This document shows, one piece after another, positions 21,511 to 33,479 of a stretch of DNA of 64,000 nt (position 1 is the first letter of the stretch; each line of letters opens with the position of its first letter). The stretch lies in contig NC_077229.1 of NCBI RefSeq assembly GCF_027887165.1, forward strand, positions 204,563,753-204,627,752, in the 5' to 3' direction. Source of the DNA: Monodelphis domestica. Its lineage: Eukaryota > Chordata > Mammalia > Didelphimorphia > Didelphidae. Both the position numbers and the translations under genes were made by a program. The notes under the pieces were generated by a model. It made no database searches. It was given only the letters and a program-made list of their open reading frames with translations, and was not told the origin of the DNA.

Positions 21511-21760
21511 TTTTTTTTTTTTAAACCCTTACCTTCCATCCTAGAATCAATACTGTGTATTGGTTATAAGACAGAAGAGTGGTAAGGGTTAGGCAATGGG
21601 GGTTAAGTGACTTGTTACTTAACTACTACACAGCTTAATTTAATCAGTTACTTAACTAGTTACACAGCTAGGAAGTATCTGAGACTAGATTTGAACACAG
21701 GACCTCCTGTGTTTAGGCCTGGCTCTCAATCCACTGAGCCAACTAGCTGCTGCACCCCTG
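21511..21760 (-). mobile_element. tRNA-derived SINE with internal duplication
   Basis: Antisense copy from TTAAACCCTTACCTTCCATC to the complement of the head. An extra 40-50 bases near 21,615-21,665 repeat the 'ttacttaacta...acacagct' motif. Confidence 0.8.
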
Positions 21761-22015
21761 CTCCTGACTATCTTGGTGGGACTATGATAACTAGGCAGCC
21801 TATGTCTTCTGAAGGGAAAGTCTCTTAAACTTGACTGGTTTTACTTTTGGAAATGTCAGTGTGGGAATCTGCTTTGCCAGATAACATATATTTGTTAGAA
21901 GGCCCCCCCCCCCCACCTTTTATTGTTCAACTGGAGGACATAGTGGGAGGGGGGAAAATGCTTGTTAAAAAGGGTAGGAAAGACCATTGAAACATTTCTT
22001 TAAAAGCACAAAAAT

Positions 22016-22246
22016 AAGGGGAAGAAACAAGCATTTATTAATCATTTACAATGTGCCAGACACTGTGCTAAACATCTTACAAGTATTTCATCCTCATAAT
22101 AACCCTAGAGGTATCCATATTTTATAGTCAAGAATACTGAAATAGACAGAAGTTAAGTGACTTGCCCAGAGACACAGAGCTGGTTTTGAATTCAGATCTT
22201 CCTGATTCCAGGTCTAACACGCTGCATGCACCACCTAGCTGTCCCT
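22016..22246 (-). mobile_element. MIR/THER1-type SINE
   Basis: Antisense pattern 'gccagacactgtgctaaaca', 'tcatcctcataataacccta', 'agttaagtgacttgcccaga'. Confidence 0.75.
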
Positions 22247-22313
22247 AATAGTATAGAAAGAAGTTCAGAAGGGAGGATGTATAATATGAATCATCTTGAA
22301 AGTAGTGTGCCAG

Positions 22314-22455
22314 AGGGCAGCTAGGTGGCTCAGTGGATTGAGAGCCAGGCCTAGACATAAGAGGTCCTGGATTCACTTAACTCCATTGCCTAGCTTTTAC
22401 TCTCTTCTGCCTTGGAACCAATGCATAGTATCGATTCTAAGATAGTAGGTAAGAG
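22314..22455 (+). mobile_element. tRNA-derived SINE, internally deleted
   Basis: Sense head GAGGGCAGCTAGGTGGCTC. The middle is deleted between 'gtcctggattcac' and 'ttaactccattgcctagc', and the tail runs into a GA-rich tract. Confidence 0.8.
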
Positions 22456-22632
22456 AAAAAAGGAAGGAAGGAGGAACAGAGAGAGGGAGGGAGAGAGAGA
22501 GAAAGAAACAAAGAAAGAAAAAAGAAAGATGATAGGTGGATAGATGGATGAACAGAGAAAGACAGTGAGGATGGATAGATAGAGATGATATAGATGGATG
22601 GATAGACAGATGAATAGACAGAAGGAAAATAG
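22456..22632. repeat. GA-rich and (GATG/GATA)n tract
   Basis: Purine runs (GGAGGGAGAGAGAGAGAAAG) followed by GATGGATAGA units. They generate Ser/Leu-rich minus-strand frames that are not genes. Confidence 0.9.
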
Positions 22633-22639
22633 TGTGTAA

Positions 22640-24470
22640 TCCTGCTTTTGTGACACCCCTGCACACTTTAGGAGAGAGAACAATTTGAGTTCCTGCTTGC
22701 ACTGACAGTGGCTGCATTCCTGAAGGGGGTTTTGCCCTGAGTATAAAGCCCTACGAGGGATATCCTGCCTGTTCTTCCTAAGTGATAGGGAACTGAACTT
22801 CCAGGTTAAGGTATGCTTGTGATTAGGGAGATTTAGGCAAGAACTGTGATGTGAGTCAGGGTTTGGGAAAATTCAGCATACTGATATCAAACCTGCTATG
22901 ACTTTCATTCTATTTTGATTAAAGCCCACCTACAGGGTTATACTGTAAGTGAAGCTTAAGAAAATCCAGCCATAAAAGGAAAGGGAGACGTTAGTGTAAT
23001 GGAGGCCGAGATACTGATCTGATTGGTAGAAATACCAATCCCATCCCTCCAGAACCTAGAAATCAACATGGCCCACCAAGAGGGTAGATGCAAGGTAGAA
23101 ATGGCACCCAGGTGCTCTGAGCTCCAGGGAAGCACAGGAATTTTGGTAGTTACCCTTCTGGTAACTTTCTAGTGCTCATTTCATGTGGAACTAGGGGCTT
23201 GGGTGATAGTCCTATATCCTTGTTCCATACTGCTAAGACCTAATACTTGTCATGCTAGTTGCAGGTCCTCCTACCTGTCAGGTGGGTTGAGGGGAGGGGA
23301 GCGGAGAAATAAACATTTTAAATGTTTGGACCTTCTTTTTGATGGCCAGAATAAGAATAACTTTTCTTGTCGAAGATGTAATAACGAATCATAACTAATT
23401 CAGCTTTTCCTGGTCCCTCCTATGCTAGTTTAATAGCATCATGTATGTTTCATTGTACTAATAGAGTTTTAATGTGGGCCAGAAAATCTTAAACAGGTGG
23501 GGATTCCTACTAAGGAGACATTCAAAAGAATAAAGGGGTGGTATGCCATTCATTTTACTTCTCACCTTCACAATGTTGCATCAAAAAGTAACTGGTCACT
23601 AACCCACAGGAAGAAAAATTCAAATTCCAGGAAAATCTAAAGAATCTAAACTGGTGCATCAGATGTTTAGATTCTTATTCATTGCTTGGAGATTCAAGTT
23701 AGGTAATTTCAGTAATTTGCATCTGAAGGGAACTTGGATCCCAGGATCAGAGAGCAGGTTTTATTTGTCAGATGAGAAAAGTGGTAAGGGCAGTTCCTTC
23801 AAAATACAAAGAAATGACTAAGTCTAGAGAGGATTTTAAGGATTGTTCTTGATGATTCAAGTTAATAGATATTTATTGCCAACCTATAGAGTATACTTTA
23901 TTACACATTGAGTTACAGATGTGTAGCTTGAGTTGGAAACTTTCCAGAAGGGGAGTGAAATTCATAGATAACAGAGAATGAGGGAGCCCTCTAGTGTCAT
24001 ATCTGTTCTTCCATGTTGCAATGAGATTGAGTAGTCAGAAGGCAGTCACTCTAAGCTAGAGATTTCAAGCAAAATTTAAAATCCAAAATGGCAACCCATA
24101 AAATTCACTAGGTTATGAAATATATTTTTTTCTGGGTAAAATACTGTTGTACTAATGTTGGATTTAAACAAGAAAGGTCTACTTCTAATCTTATTTGATA
24201 TTATACATATTATTTTATAAGAGAATCTTATAAAGAAAAACATGTTTTTAATTGTTAGTGAAAAGAAAGAAAAAAACTGAAACTGGGAGTATTTAAATCA
24301 AAACTTAACAGTGGTATTAAAATAGGAAATGTAGCAATCTTTGGAATGACTAACTTGAAAAGAAATATTTTCCACTGGACTTTTTGAGAGAACTATTTCA
24401 GGAATGGAAGATGTTTTCTCCTCAGCTTCATGCTTCCCTTGTATCCTGATGAGGGGCAACAATGCATGTC
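22640..24470. other. Intergenic, nothing recognised
   Basis: 1.8 kb without a gene, splice-flanked exon or nameable repeat. CCACC/GGGAGG-rich patches occur near 23,270-23,310. Confidence 0.4.
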
Positions 24471-24539
24471 TTCAAATCAGTAAATGTCTTTTTTCTTGAA
24501 ATGATGTACAGTATGAATTTTTATAGGGCTATGAAAAGC

Positions 24540-24690
24540 TATGTAGACTAACCCAGTGTTGATGAAACTCAGATTTTTTTCCCCACCCATTCTGGAAAGC
24601 AATTTGGAATTTTTTTTAAAGGAATAAAATGCCCATATCCATTGATTCAAGGATCTACTATGGTCTTGCCTCAAAATGGTAAAAAATATG
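24540..24690 (+). mobile_element. Old L1 3' fragment
   Basis: Sense block 'cccattctggaaagcaattt' corresponds to the L1 ORF2 3' region 'ccattctggagggcaatttg' seen at 18,213. Confidence 0.5.
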
Positions 24691-25125
24691 GAAGGGAATG
24701 AAGAAGAGAAGCAGAAGGTACTATTTTAAAGTTAGAAAGAGAAAGGCATCTATTTTTTTAGTCACCATGTTTTATTATTGTTTTTAACCTCTAAGGTAAC
24801 CATGCTGGTCACCTAGAAAGAATACCAAGAATTTGGTGCTCCTTAGGTGAAGTATCAATCCAAAATGACAACTCTTAAGCCCCAACCAATGGGCTTACTT
24901 TTTACCAACTAGCCCGAGGACAAATTCATTCAAAACAAAATGTTTTATCAAATAGCATAGTAAAATCAAGTTTAAAGAAAAATTTCTCCCATGTACATAT
25001 GGGATACATTTATAGGTTATCAAGAATGGGGAAGCACATATTGAACATACAATATCTGTGAATGTGTATGTAGTATATACCAAGAACACACACATAAGGA
25101 ACACATGAGGTCATGGAGTTCTTAA

Positions 25126-25312
25126 CCTAGGGTCCATGGATAGATCTTAAATCTGTGAACTCAGATGGGAAAAAATTAGAACTTTATTTCAATATAATTG
25201 GTTTCCTTTGTAATTCTACATATTTTATTTTATGCATTTATTAAGCTAAGAAAGGTCCATAGGCTTTACTAGACTGCCAAAGGGGTCCAAAACACAGAAA
25301 AGTTTAAGTTTT
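25126..25312. mobile_element. Ancient MER-type hAT (Charlie) fragment
   Basis: Contains GTTCTTAACCTAGGGTCCAT, 'gaactcagatgggaaaaaat', 'ttattttatgcatttatta' and 'aggtccataggctttactag'. This is the layout of a Charlie-group MITE with a GTTCTTAACC end. The name is not certain. Confidence 0.6.
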
Positions 25313-25644
25313 TCTGGTCCATAATAAAGAAAAAGCAATGACAAATAAAGAAAAACAAAAACAAATAAAAAAGATAAACGTTCAAAAACAAGCATATATT
25401 TACTCAATACAAAAAACAAAAATACTATGGACCCAGAGCTAATGAACAAATATTTTTGCAAAAGGGAAGGGCAACTGGATTTTCTAAGAGAAGGCAACAC
25501 TTACCATGGTAGAAAATCTAAGAGAAACAAAACACTCTCAGAGAAGTTCAAACATATTTATACCAACTGATTTAAGTTAAAGAAACAATGACTACAAAAC
25601 ATGATTGCAAGGAAGTGCTCAATTTATCAAAGTTAAAAAAGAAG

Positions 25645-25757
25645 CTACTAGATTAGAAGCTCCTTGAAGGCAAGGAATATGAGTTGTTGCCTTTTTGTAT
25701 TCCTAATACCCATTGTGCAATCAGTGCTTAATAAATAATAATTGAATTGAGTTAAAA
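25645..25757 (+). mobile_element. SINE/LINE 3'-tail fragment (MIR/L2 type)
   Basis: Matches the common 'agctccttgaaggcaaggaa' to 'gtgcttaataaataataatt' tail of ancient mammalian repeats. Confidence 0.5.
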
Positions 25758-26099
25758 TATTGTTCAAGACAATAAAGTACAGATAAAATATAAATGAAAA
25801 CACTGAAGGCAGACAGATTTGAATTAGTTCATTGTAATGACCAATTTTGGTCCTAGGGAACAGATGATAAAACGTACTTCCCTTTTCTTGCTTGAGAAAG
25901 GGTGAGAGAGGGGGGTGTCACAAGGACAAAGTATTACAAATACTATCAGGCTCACTTCTTTTGTTGGTCACTGTTTTTAGAGTGTTCTACATATTTATTG
26001 TTTTACAGTTATAAACCATAACTACTAGATATTCAACTGGCAAAACAGTATATTGCTTAAATATAAATGGGAGGTATAATTATTTTTAAATAATTACTT

Positions 26100-26182
26100 T
26101 AATATGTAGATTTTTTTAATTTTAAATTTTGTTAAAATTTAAATTTTAAATTAAATTTAAATTTTAAATTACTTTAAAATGT
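26100..26182. repeat. AT-only palindromic tract
   Basis: AAATTTAAATTTTAAATT-type units form overlapping inverted repeats around 26,125-26,175. It can fold into a hairpin or cruciform. Confidence 0.75.
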
Positions 26183-26214
26183 AGAAATTTGTTTTGAATA
26201 TCTCTACATATTTG

Positions 26215-26335
26215 TAATGGTTTTTATTTTTCTTGCCTTCTCATTGGGTGGAGGAGGAAGAAAGGGGAGGGAAAATTTTGGAACAGAAAATAACATTGAA
26301 ATAAAAATATAATAAATGCTTCAGTCCTAAAAAAT
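26215..26335 (+). mobile_element. LINE 3'-end fragment
   Basis: GGTGGAGGAGGAAGAAAGG, then 'gggaaaattttggaacag', then an A-rich tail. Confidence 0.45.
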
Positions 26336-26631
26336 AACATTTAAACTAAATAGTCTAAGATGATATGCTTTCTTAGACCCATGGTGACTTCCATTTTCCC
26401 CAAATCAATAGAATTAACATGCCATATCATCAGCTATATTATGAGAATAATTGATTACAAAAATGAGTCCCTTAAGAGCTTTTCCTGGCTCCTCTACAAA
26501 TCTGATCTGGCTTTTGGATTAAAAAAACAATAGGAAGTTCTTGATGGTCAGTGCTCAAAATGTTAAATACAGTTAAGTATGCCACCTGATCTATATTCAG
26601 TTTCCACTTTTTTGTTAGGAAGTACTTGTAC

Positions 26632-27521
26632 TTAGCTTACCTTTTCTAGTTCATCCCAATGGTCAGACACAAAAGTTCCATCCATGCCTCTTAAGAACAG
26701 GTAGCCTTGAAGAAAGCTACGTCACCTTTCTTTTTAGCAATCCATCTCCAGCATTTGCAGTGTACATGAAATCAATTCCTTTGTGTCCAGACTGCATGAT
26801 CATTTACCACCTTATTATATATAGTAGTATAAAATGATGGAATTAGTATTACCAGTAGTACTATAAAAGGATGGGAGATGGCCCTTGCTACAGCAGCCAC
26901 CGATAATATAATCAACCAATTTATCAAACTCAAAATGTTCTTAGGATCTGGGAGCATACCTTTTGCAGTATCATGGATTCAAAGGAGTAAGATATAATGC
27001 CCTCTACTGGAACACAATTTTAGCTTCAGCACCAGTCATAAATTCCATCAGACTTGGTGTTTTCTTCAGGTAGTCTCCCAGGGCTTTGCATTCTCTCAAA
27101 ATGTTGGACTTCCAACATCAGCTGCCAAACAAGTTCTTGTACAATCCAAAGGGTAGGCAGGGCACAGAGAAGCTGCCTCCAGCTGCACCACCAGCCAGGC
27201 GAGATTATCCGCAAAATACCTCCCAGTCTGTGAATACTTGACTACTCATACCCCAAACAGCTGCTAATAAGAATCCTGGGCCTGAGTGGGGAGATAGCTG
27301 TTGACATCTCCTTCCAAATTACCTTGCCAGAAGGAATGTGCCTTGGTTGGAATTTGGACTCTCCAATTTATCTTGTCTTTGTACTTCTTATCAGCAGTAA
27401 TTTACCTCAAAGCTACACCTACATAGAAGTTTGATTCTTTGGGGCGTGAGGGCAATAACTGTCTTGAAGAGAGCAGCAGAAATGCCAGAAAGTCCTTGCT
27501 GAAGGAGATGGCCTATTTCAT
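26632..27521 (-). pseudogene. Processed pseudogene of ADP/ATP translocase (SLC25A4/5/6/31 type)
   Basis: The parent protein exchanges ADP and ATP across the inner mitochondrial membrane. Read on the minus strand from an ATG at 27,521, it gives AISFSKDFLA (near the start), RYFADNLA and GGAAGGSFSVPCLPFGLYKN (near 27,210), RECKALGDYLKK, then the open piece [14 protein letters not shown] (26,957 leftward), then MQSGHKG-like and DFMYT, and finally LRGMDGTF near 26,670. These follow the order of the carrier's three repeats over about 890 bp, close to the 897-nt coding length. Multi-exon parents have no such intron-free form, so this is a retrocopy. Codon 3 is a stop, several frame changes are present, and the RRRMMM signature region is replaced by AT-rich sequence near 26,800-26,860. 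Which paralogue was the source is unclear. Confidence 0.85.
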
Positions 27522-27983
27522 TATGGTTGCAGCCAGGTGGTGAAGTTGGAGGCAGAGAAAGTTGAAGTAAGAGAGCCTAAACTCGGGAACTCATTACTAT
27601 TTTGCTTCCTGCACAGCCTCTTGCTACAACTGATCAAAAGGCCTTAACTATTTTTCTTAACAGTTAAAAAAAATACCCAGATTGATCATATGGAGAATAA
27701 GGGGCATTGGGCAGTTACTTGCATCAATTCAACGTTTTCTTTATCACCCCAGCCAAGTGGTAGTAATTATCTTCCTCCTGAAGGAAAAGATGAAAAATGA
27801 ATGCATTGCTTCACTCCAAGTTGTTAGGGCTAGTACAGGTTCCTAAAAAATGTCAGTAAGTTAAAAAATGAACTGAGATGGAGGGATACTTGACACTTGT
27901 TGTGGAGCTGGAAAGAACAACATTACACAAAGAAAAAAGATAAGGAAATAGAACTGAATACCTAGAACTCAAAAACATTTGAA

Positions 27984-28172
27984 GGGGCAGCTAAGTTGCT
28001 CAGTGGATTGACAGCCAGGCCCAGAGATGGAAGGTCATGGGTTCAAATATGGCTTCAGATACTTCCTAGCTGTGTAACCCTGGAGAAGTCACCTAACTCC
28101 CATTGCCTAGCCCTTGTGCCTTAGAACTAAAACACATATTGATTCTAGAATGGAAAGTAAGGGTTAAAAAAA
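27984..28172 (+). mobile_element. tRNA-derived SINE
   Basis: Sense copy GGGGCAGCTAAGTTGCTCAG to GTAAGGGTTAAAAAAAAC. Confidence 0.85.
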
Positions 28173-28274
28173 ACAAATGAACATCTTTGAGGCTTTTCCT
28201 GAAAGAGGAGAAAACTGAGTGATTGGTTAAGGAAGCAGATGCTTGTCCACTAAAGAATATATATATTTTAATTT

Positions 28275-28442
28275 TTAACTTAAATTTTTTTTTACTTTTA
28301 TTTTAAAATATTTCCACGGTTGTATGATTCATGTTGTCTCCCTCCCCTCTTCCCTCCCCACTTCCAAAGTAGATAAGCAATTCCACTGGGTTATACATAT
28401 ATTATCACTCAAAACCTATTTCTCTATTATTCATTTTTGTAA
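28275..28442 (-). mobile_element. LINE (L1) 3'-end fragment
   Basis: Antisense 'tccacggttgtatgattcat', 'ttgtctccctcccctcttcc' and 'ccactgggttatacatatat'. Confidence 0.7.
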
Positions 28443-28479
28443 TAAAGGGATGATATTTTAGAAGCTATCAGATGAGAGA

Positions 28480-31180
28480 TCATTCAATGATGCTGAGAGT
28501 AATAATAGTCATTAATGATTTCCTGCTCAGAAGTCCCAAGGCAGATATTTGTTGACCTTGAGAAAGGTTTGTTGTCTTCCTGAGGCAAAATTCTAAGACA
28601 TAACAGTCAATTTGTAATGGCTTATCAAAGTAGATAGATAATTACCTACTTCTGGTGATTCATAGGGACACAAATGATGCAGTCACAAAGGAACCTAAAG
28701 AATTTTGTAAAAGGTTATGAAGCCTTGAGCTTGAAGATTTCTTCACTCATATATTTAAGACAAGGATACAGAAGATCAGATTTTATTTTGAATGTGAAAA
28801 ACTAGTTTAAAAGATAGTTTCTGAGAATGAGATTTGGACTTTGGGACCACAATTTAAAATATAGGCATGACAGATTCCTAACAAGAGATAGAATATATAT
28901 AAAATAAAGATCAGTAAGAACATATTTGAAACCTTGTGAAAATAACAAGAGCTTTAAACTTAAAAGTCTGGGGAATAGAGAAGACTGTACCAATATATGT
29001 TCATTATCTATATACATATATGTGAGAGCAGCAATAATGAAGGAAGGATAGCAACTGAGATACCTAGTAGCTCACAGGAAATGAAATTAAAGAAATGAAA
29101 TAGGAGCAAAACCCCTATCTTCAACCATCTGTGTACAGTTACTCTAAATTTAAGTGATAAGAAAAGGAAGTAGATGCTTTGAAAGGAGGAGGAAAATTTG
29201 ACCTCAGAGGTTCTGAGAATTGATAAGATGAAAACTATAACTAGAATATGGTTTTGGATACCTTAGTCAAAAGAAATGGGATTTATTAAGAAAGTATATT
29301 CATATGAGGAAATTCAGGAACCAAAGAAGGGAAATATGATGGGGAGAACCTACAGAGGGAGAAACAGAAGTGATTTTGTCACTAGACTATATGTTTGGCC
29401 ACTTAGACAGAAAGGAAATAAAAAAGGAGTGAGGGAAATAAATTCCCAAGCCTATGCCAGAGCCATGGCATAATAGTGATGGTGGAACTTCATTTATCCA
29501 GACATCTGTTGGAACTTTCCCTGCCAAAAGCAGAGCTTGTAATCATTTTTTGACTTGTTTTGAGAGTCATTTTTATCTTTCAAAATATGGAGGAATCAAT
29601 AAAAGGGTATTCTATTCTGAATTTGATTCTTACTAATAGGTAGATATTTGTTGCCAAAGTGGAAATGGCCAGAAGCCTGGGAGGAAAAGAATATTTCTGC
29701 TCAAAGTCAGTGATAAGAGGAGAGGAAATCCTGCTATAATCTGATATTCACTCTAGATTTTTGAGAAAGCAAATTTCAAAGGATTCAAAGATAAGTAGGA
29801 TCATATGGACTAAAATTCTTTAGGAAAAGTCAACCCAGGCTTTAAGATCCTCAAGAATGAAATTCTGGACACACAAAGGGAAATAATTACAGTGAGGAAT
29901 TAAAATGTGACTTCCCTTTTAAAGAGATCAACATAAAAGCATAGGGAAATCCCTAAGCAATTTAGATTTTTTTCTTCATTGCAAAATATGGAAACAAGAA
30001 CAGGTTACAGAAGACTATGAATATGACATGAATCCTGTAAAAACAGTGTCAGGAATCCTTTTTTAAAATGTTTACTTTCCATCTTAGAATGAATATCATG
30101 TATGAAGGTTAAGTGACTTGCCCAGGGTCACACAGCTAGCAAGTGTCTGAGATCAAATTTGAACCCAGGACCTTCCATCTCTAGGTTTGGCTCTCAATCT
30201 ATAGAACCACCTAACTGGCCTGGAATGTCAGGAATCTTAAAGCTTGAGTTAAGCTAAGACTGACAAGAGAAAATAACAATAAAAAAAATGTTTTTGAGAG
30301 AAAGAGAAGAGTCATTCCTTCAAGTAGATAGGGGTATACTGGTCAGTGTTTAACAATCAGCTCTTTGGGGGGGAAAAGGGATATATAAGAATGGCAAACT
30401 CTTAAATTTAATCTGCATCATCATTAACTTTTTCTCCATCACTTTAAGTTTAGAAAATCAGCAAAACAATACATCAAGCTCTAATTTATAGTGTTTTACT
30501 GATTTCCAACATGTAAATGCACATACAGACAGATTAACAACTGTTTTGGCAATGATCTGGCTCCAGCATACCATTAAGTAGAGAAGGACAATGGCAATTG
30601 ACAAAAGAGAGAGGATAGTTATGTCCAATCCTTATTTTACTTCTCTTTTCTCTGTCAATGAAAATGATCTTTGCACTGGAAATGACGGAACAAAAATGGC
30701 TACGAAGTAGTTGATATTAATTAAGGTGATGGTAAAAGCACATATAATTGCCCTTACCAAATTCAAATCATCTGGCCCAGAAGAATTATGTATTTGAACT
30801 GGAAGAACAAGCAGCTGTAACTGCCAATGTCAGTGGAATTTGAAAGACCATGAAAAATAAGAGAAGTACCACAAGACCAGAAAAGGGCAAATGCCTTAAT
30901 TTTCAAAAAGGGAGAAAAAAATGGAATGGACAAACAAAAGTCAGTAAGGGGGCTGTAATTCCTGGGAAAATTCTAGTGAATCATAAAAGAGATGCCTGCT
31001 AAACATCTAGAAAAAGTTGTGTTTACAAAGACCCAACATGGATTCATCATGAACAGATCATACCAGAGTTATTTAATTTCCTTTTTCTAATAGGGTTACT
31101 AAACTGATCGATTAAAGACAGTGCTACAGATTTAATTTTCTTGGATTTTTGAAAAGGGTTTTTTTTGGTTGTTATTGTTT
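28480..31180 (+). mobile_element. Old CR1/L3-type LINE, degraded
   Basis: In broken plus-strand frames I read IHRDTNDAVTKEPKEFC (about 28,660-28,710), resembling the GTND esterase block of CR1-clade ORF1. About 2 kb later come KFKSSGPEELC (30,760), a segment like VPQDQKRANALIFKKG (30,870), HGFIMNRSYQSYL (31,045) and DSATDLIFLDFEKGF (31,120), which follow CR1/L3 reverse-transcriptase motif order. A SINE interrupts it at 30,062. There are many stops. Clade assignment is from memory of motifs. Confidence 0.5.
30062..30224 (-). mobile_element. tRNA-derived SINE
   Basis: Antisense copy: 'ttaagtgacttgcccagggt', 'gaacccaggaccttccatct', ending near 'gaaccacctaactggcc'. Confidence 0.85.
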
Positions 31181-31195
31181 TTTTTGTTTGTTTTT

Positions 31196-31226
31196 ATGGG
31201 GCAGCTGGGTGACTCAATGGATTTTT
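31196..31226 (+). mobile_element. tRNA-SINE head only
   Basis: TGGGGCAGCTGGGTGACTCA then a T run; the rest of the SINE is missing. Confidence 0.6.
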
Positions 31227-31589
31227 TTTTTGTCCATGTGATGTCTAAGCACATACTTCAGCAAAAGCATAAAGCAAAATCTCTCTCCTTCTACATGTTC
31301 ACTTACTCACTTAATGAAAAAGGACCTCAATAGCTCAAGAGAGTTGTCCCCTATATGTGACCAAGCAAGTAGTAAGCTCTTTACAAATACTTAGTGACCA
31401 AAAAGATACTGTTTTCTTTGGTCTAATTTAAGTAGCTATACTAGCATGGGTACATTTTTTTTTCCGTTATAAAAATTTAAACATCTCCTTGTTAGTGTAT
31501 CTTTTCCTGCCCTACATATAGTACCTGCTCTGACCAAACTGCTTTGTAAGAACATCTTCTTTTTTATTACTCTATCTGATTCACAGAGC

Positions 31590-31675
31590 TTTGGAGGAGA
31601 GGATGGATGGATGGGTGGATGGATGGATGATGGATGGATACATAAATACATAGATATGTGTGTGTGAGAGAGAGA
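31590..31675. repeat. (GGAT)n microsatellite
   Basis: GGATGGATGGGTGGATGGAT units, then ATACATAAATACATAG and a GAGAGAG run. Confidence 0.9.
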
Positions 31676-31909
31676 TTAGAGGCTGACCTGATGCTGGGGC
31701 CTCTGGTTCTATATGAAGCTGGGAATAGGCTAAGATAAGGGCAGGAGAACAATATGGGGGAGACATCCCAGGATGGTCAGGGCTGTTCCTGGGGTTGACA
31801 GTAGGGATAGCTGTTAGTCTTCCTAGTGATATGCCTCATCCTAGACAGCCACAAATAAATGTCTCCTTGTTTCAGGAGTGGCTCTAGGGCGTTTATCACT
31901 CTAAAATAA

Positions 31910-32012
31910 AGGGAAGGAAAAAACATACACAAATGTAAATATGTATATGATACATGTATATGTATATGGCCATACGTATTATTGTGTATGTATGCACATA
32001 TGTATGCACAGA
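31910..32012. repeat. TATG/TACA-rich simple repeat
   Basis: Alternating GTATAT/ACATGT units leading into the Tigger-like element. Confidence 0.7.
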
Positions 32013-32016
32013 AGTA

Positions 32017-32523
32017 CAGGTATCTCTTCCACAGCGTAGAGGTTAGGGATTTGGCACTCTGTGATATGGAAAATCTGCATAAAACATTTTGCCCCTCTCT
32101 TTGTACCAGAGAAAGGTCTGAGTTTTTTCTTTTATGGGGTTTTTACAGTACCTTATGATAAATTTTCAGTTAGGTATTTGGTCATACGCTATACGTAGGT
32201 CAATGTTAATATTTCTAGCCTTTGTGTATCACCTGCTAACTTTCATGTCCTTTCTGCAAATTTTGACTTTTTGCTTATTTTAACTTTAAAAAAGAAATTG
32301 TGTATAATTATGGTGTTAAAAATAAAATATGTTGGTATTATACAGCACTTTACACATATTTTATATATTTCTGAGTTTTTAATCTTTTTCTATCTGCTAG
32401 CCTTTGTGAGTCCGCTGCAGCTTTCACAACCCTCCCCCGCCCCCATTCCATTTAAATTGTTATGCTGACCTGTGATATATTGAAACCATGATAGGAAAAG
32501 TCATGATGTGGGAGGGATAGCTG
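32017..32523. mobile_element. Non-autonomous Tc1/mariner-type (Tigger-like) element
   Basis: A 507-bp element flanked by TA on both sides (32,015-32,016 and 32,524-32,525). Its ends are inverted: left CAGGTATCTCTTCCACAGC, and right, inverted, CAGCTATCCCTCCCACATC. TA duplication with CAG-type ends fits the Tigger/pogo group. It has no transposase frame. Family not named. Confidence 0.78.
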
Positions 32524-32559
32524 TATTTATTTGTAGGACAGAAGCAGAAATATCGACTA

Positions 32560-33295
32560 GAAGTCACAAAGAGAGTCTTTTTTTCCCCAAGCTAAATTTT
32601 TTTCAAATGAAGATCTGCCTTCTCTTTCCTCCAACTTCCCTTCCCCATACTGAAAAAATACACACATACAATCTGTTACAAAAATGTATAGTACAGCAAA
32701 ACACGTTTCCAAATTGACCGTGTTCAAAAAAAGTTCTCAATCTGCTCTCTGAATCCATCAGCTTCCTATCAGGAGGCTGGGACCATGATGTATATGTACA
32801 CACATGTATATACACACATATTTATACATGTCATTTGCCAAGTTAACACATCCAGACATCCATCACCTACTGATGGTGTAGGCCACACTGGAATAAATAA
32901 ATAAGCTGCAGTTTACCTGCCTATCTGTATGGTGTCCTGGCTTTTTTAGGCAGCAGCTGTAAGGTCCCTGAAAATTCTTATGACAAACAGCTAGGTAGAG
33001 GAAGGATTAGAATTGTTCTGTGTCATTCCAAAGTGATATAATCAATATAGAAATAGAATAATAGAAGTTGAAATGAGAGAATTTTTTTTCAAATGGAAAT
33101 ATGCCTTCTTTTTCTCCAACTTTCCTTTGAGTAAAACACACACACATACATACAACCATATAAACATATATAGTACAGCAAAACACATTTCCACATTGTC
33201 CATGTCCAAAAAAGGTGTCACAATCTGGATCCATAAGCTTTCTATCAGGAGACTGGTAGCATTTTTCATACACTGTGTCATCTAGCTGCCCCTTC
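32560..33295 (-). repeat. Two related repeat fragments in tandem
   Basis: Segments 32,585-32,780 and 33,070-33,290 share 'tatagtacagcaaaacac', then 'gtttccaaattgaccgtgtt' versus 'atttccacattgtccatgtc', and 'ctatcaggag(g/a)ctgg'. Both look like antisense 3' ends of the same LINE/SINE family. The second ends 'gtcatctagctgcccc', a SINE head complement. Confidence 0.6.
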
Positions 33296-33479
33296 ACTTA
33301 GTCCTTTAGAATTATGGTTTGTGATCATGAAGATCAGGATTCCTAAATCTTTCACAGAAAGCACAGAAGCCGTAAATGTATAGGAGTGTTCAAAAGCCAC
33401 ATACCCATAAGCAAATGAGGAATGAAAATGAAATAAAAATTTCAAAGCTAGCTTTTAAAAAAATTATAAGTTTTATAAA

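Noticed and set aside
22390..22717. Three overlapping minus-strand frames rich in Ser, Leu and Tyr
   Set aside because: Translation of a GA/GATG simple repeat.
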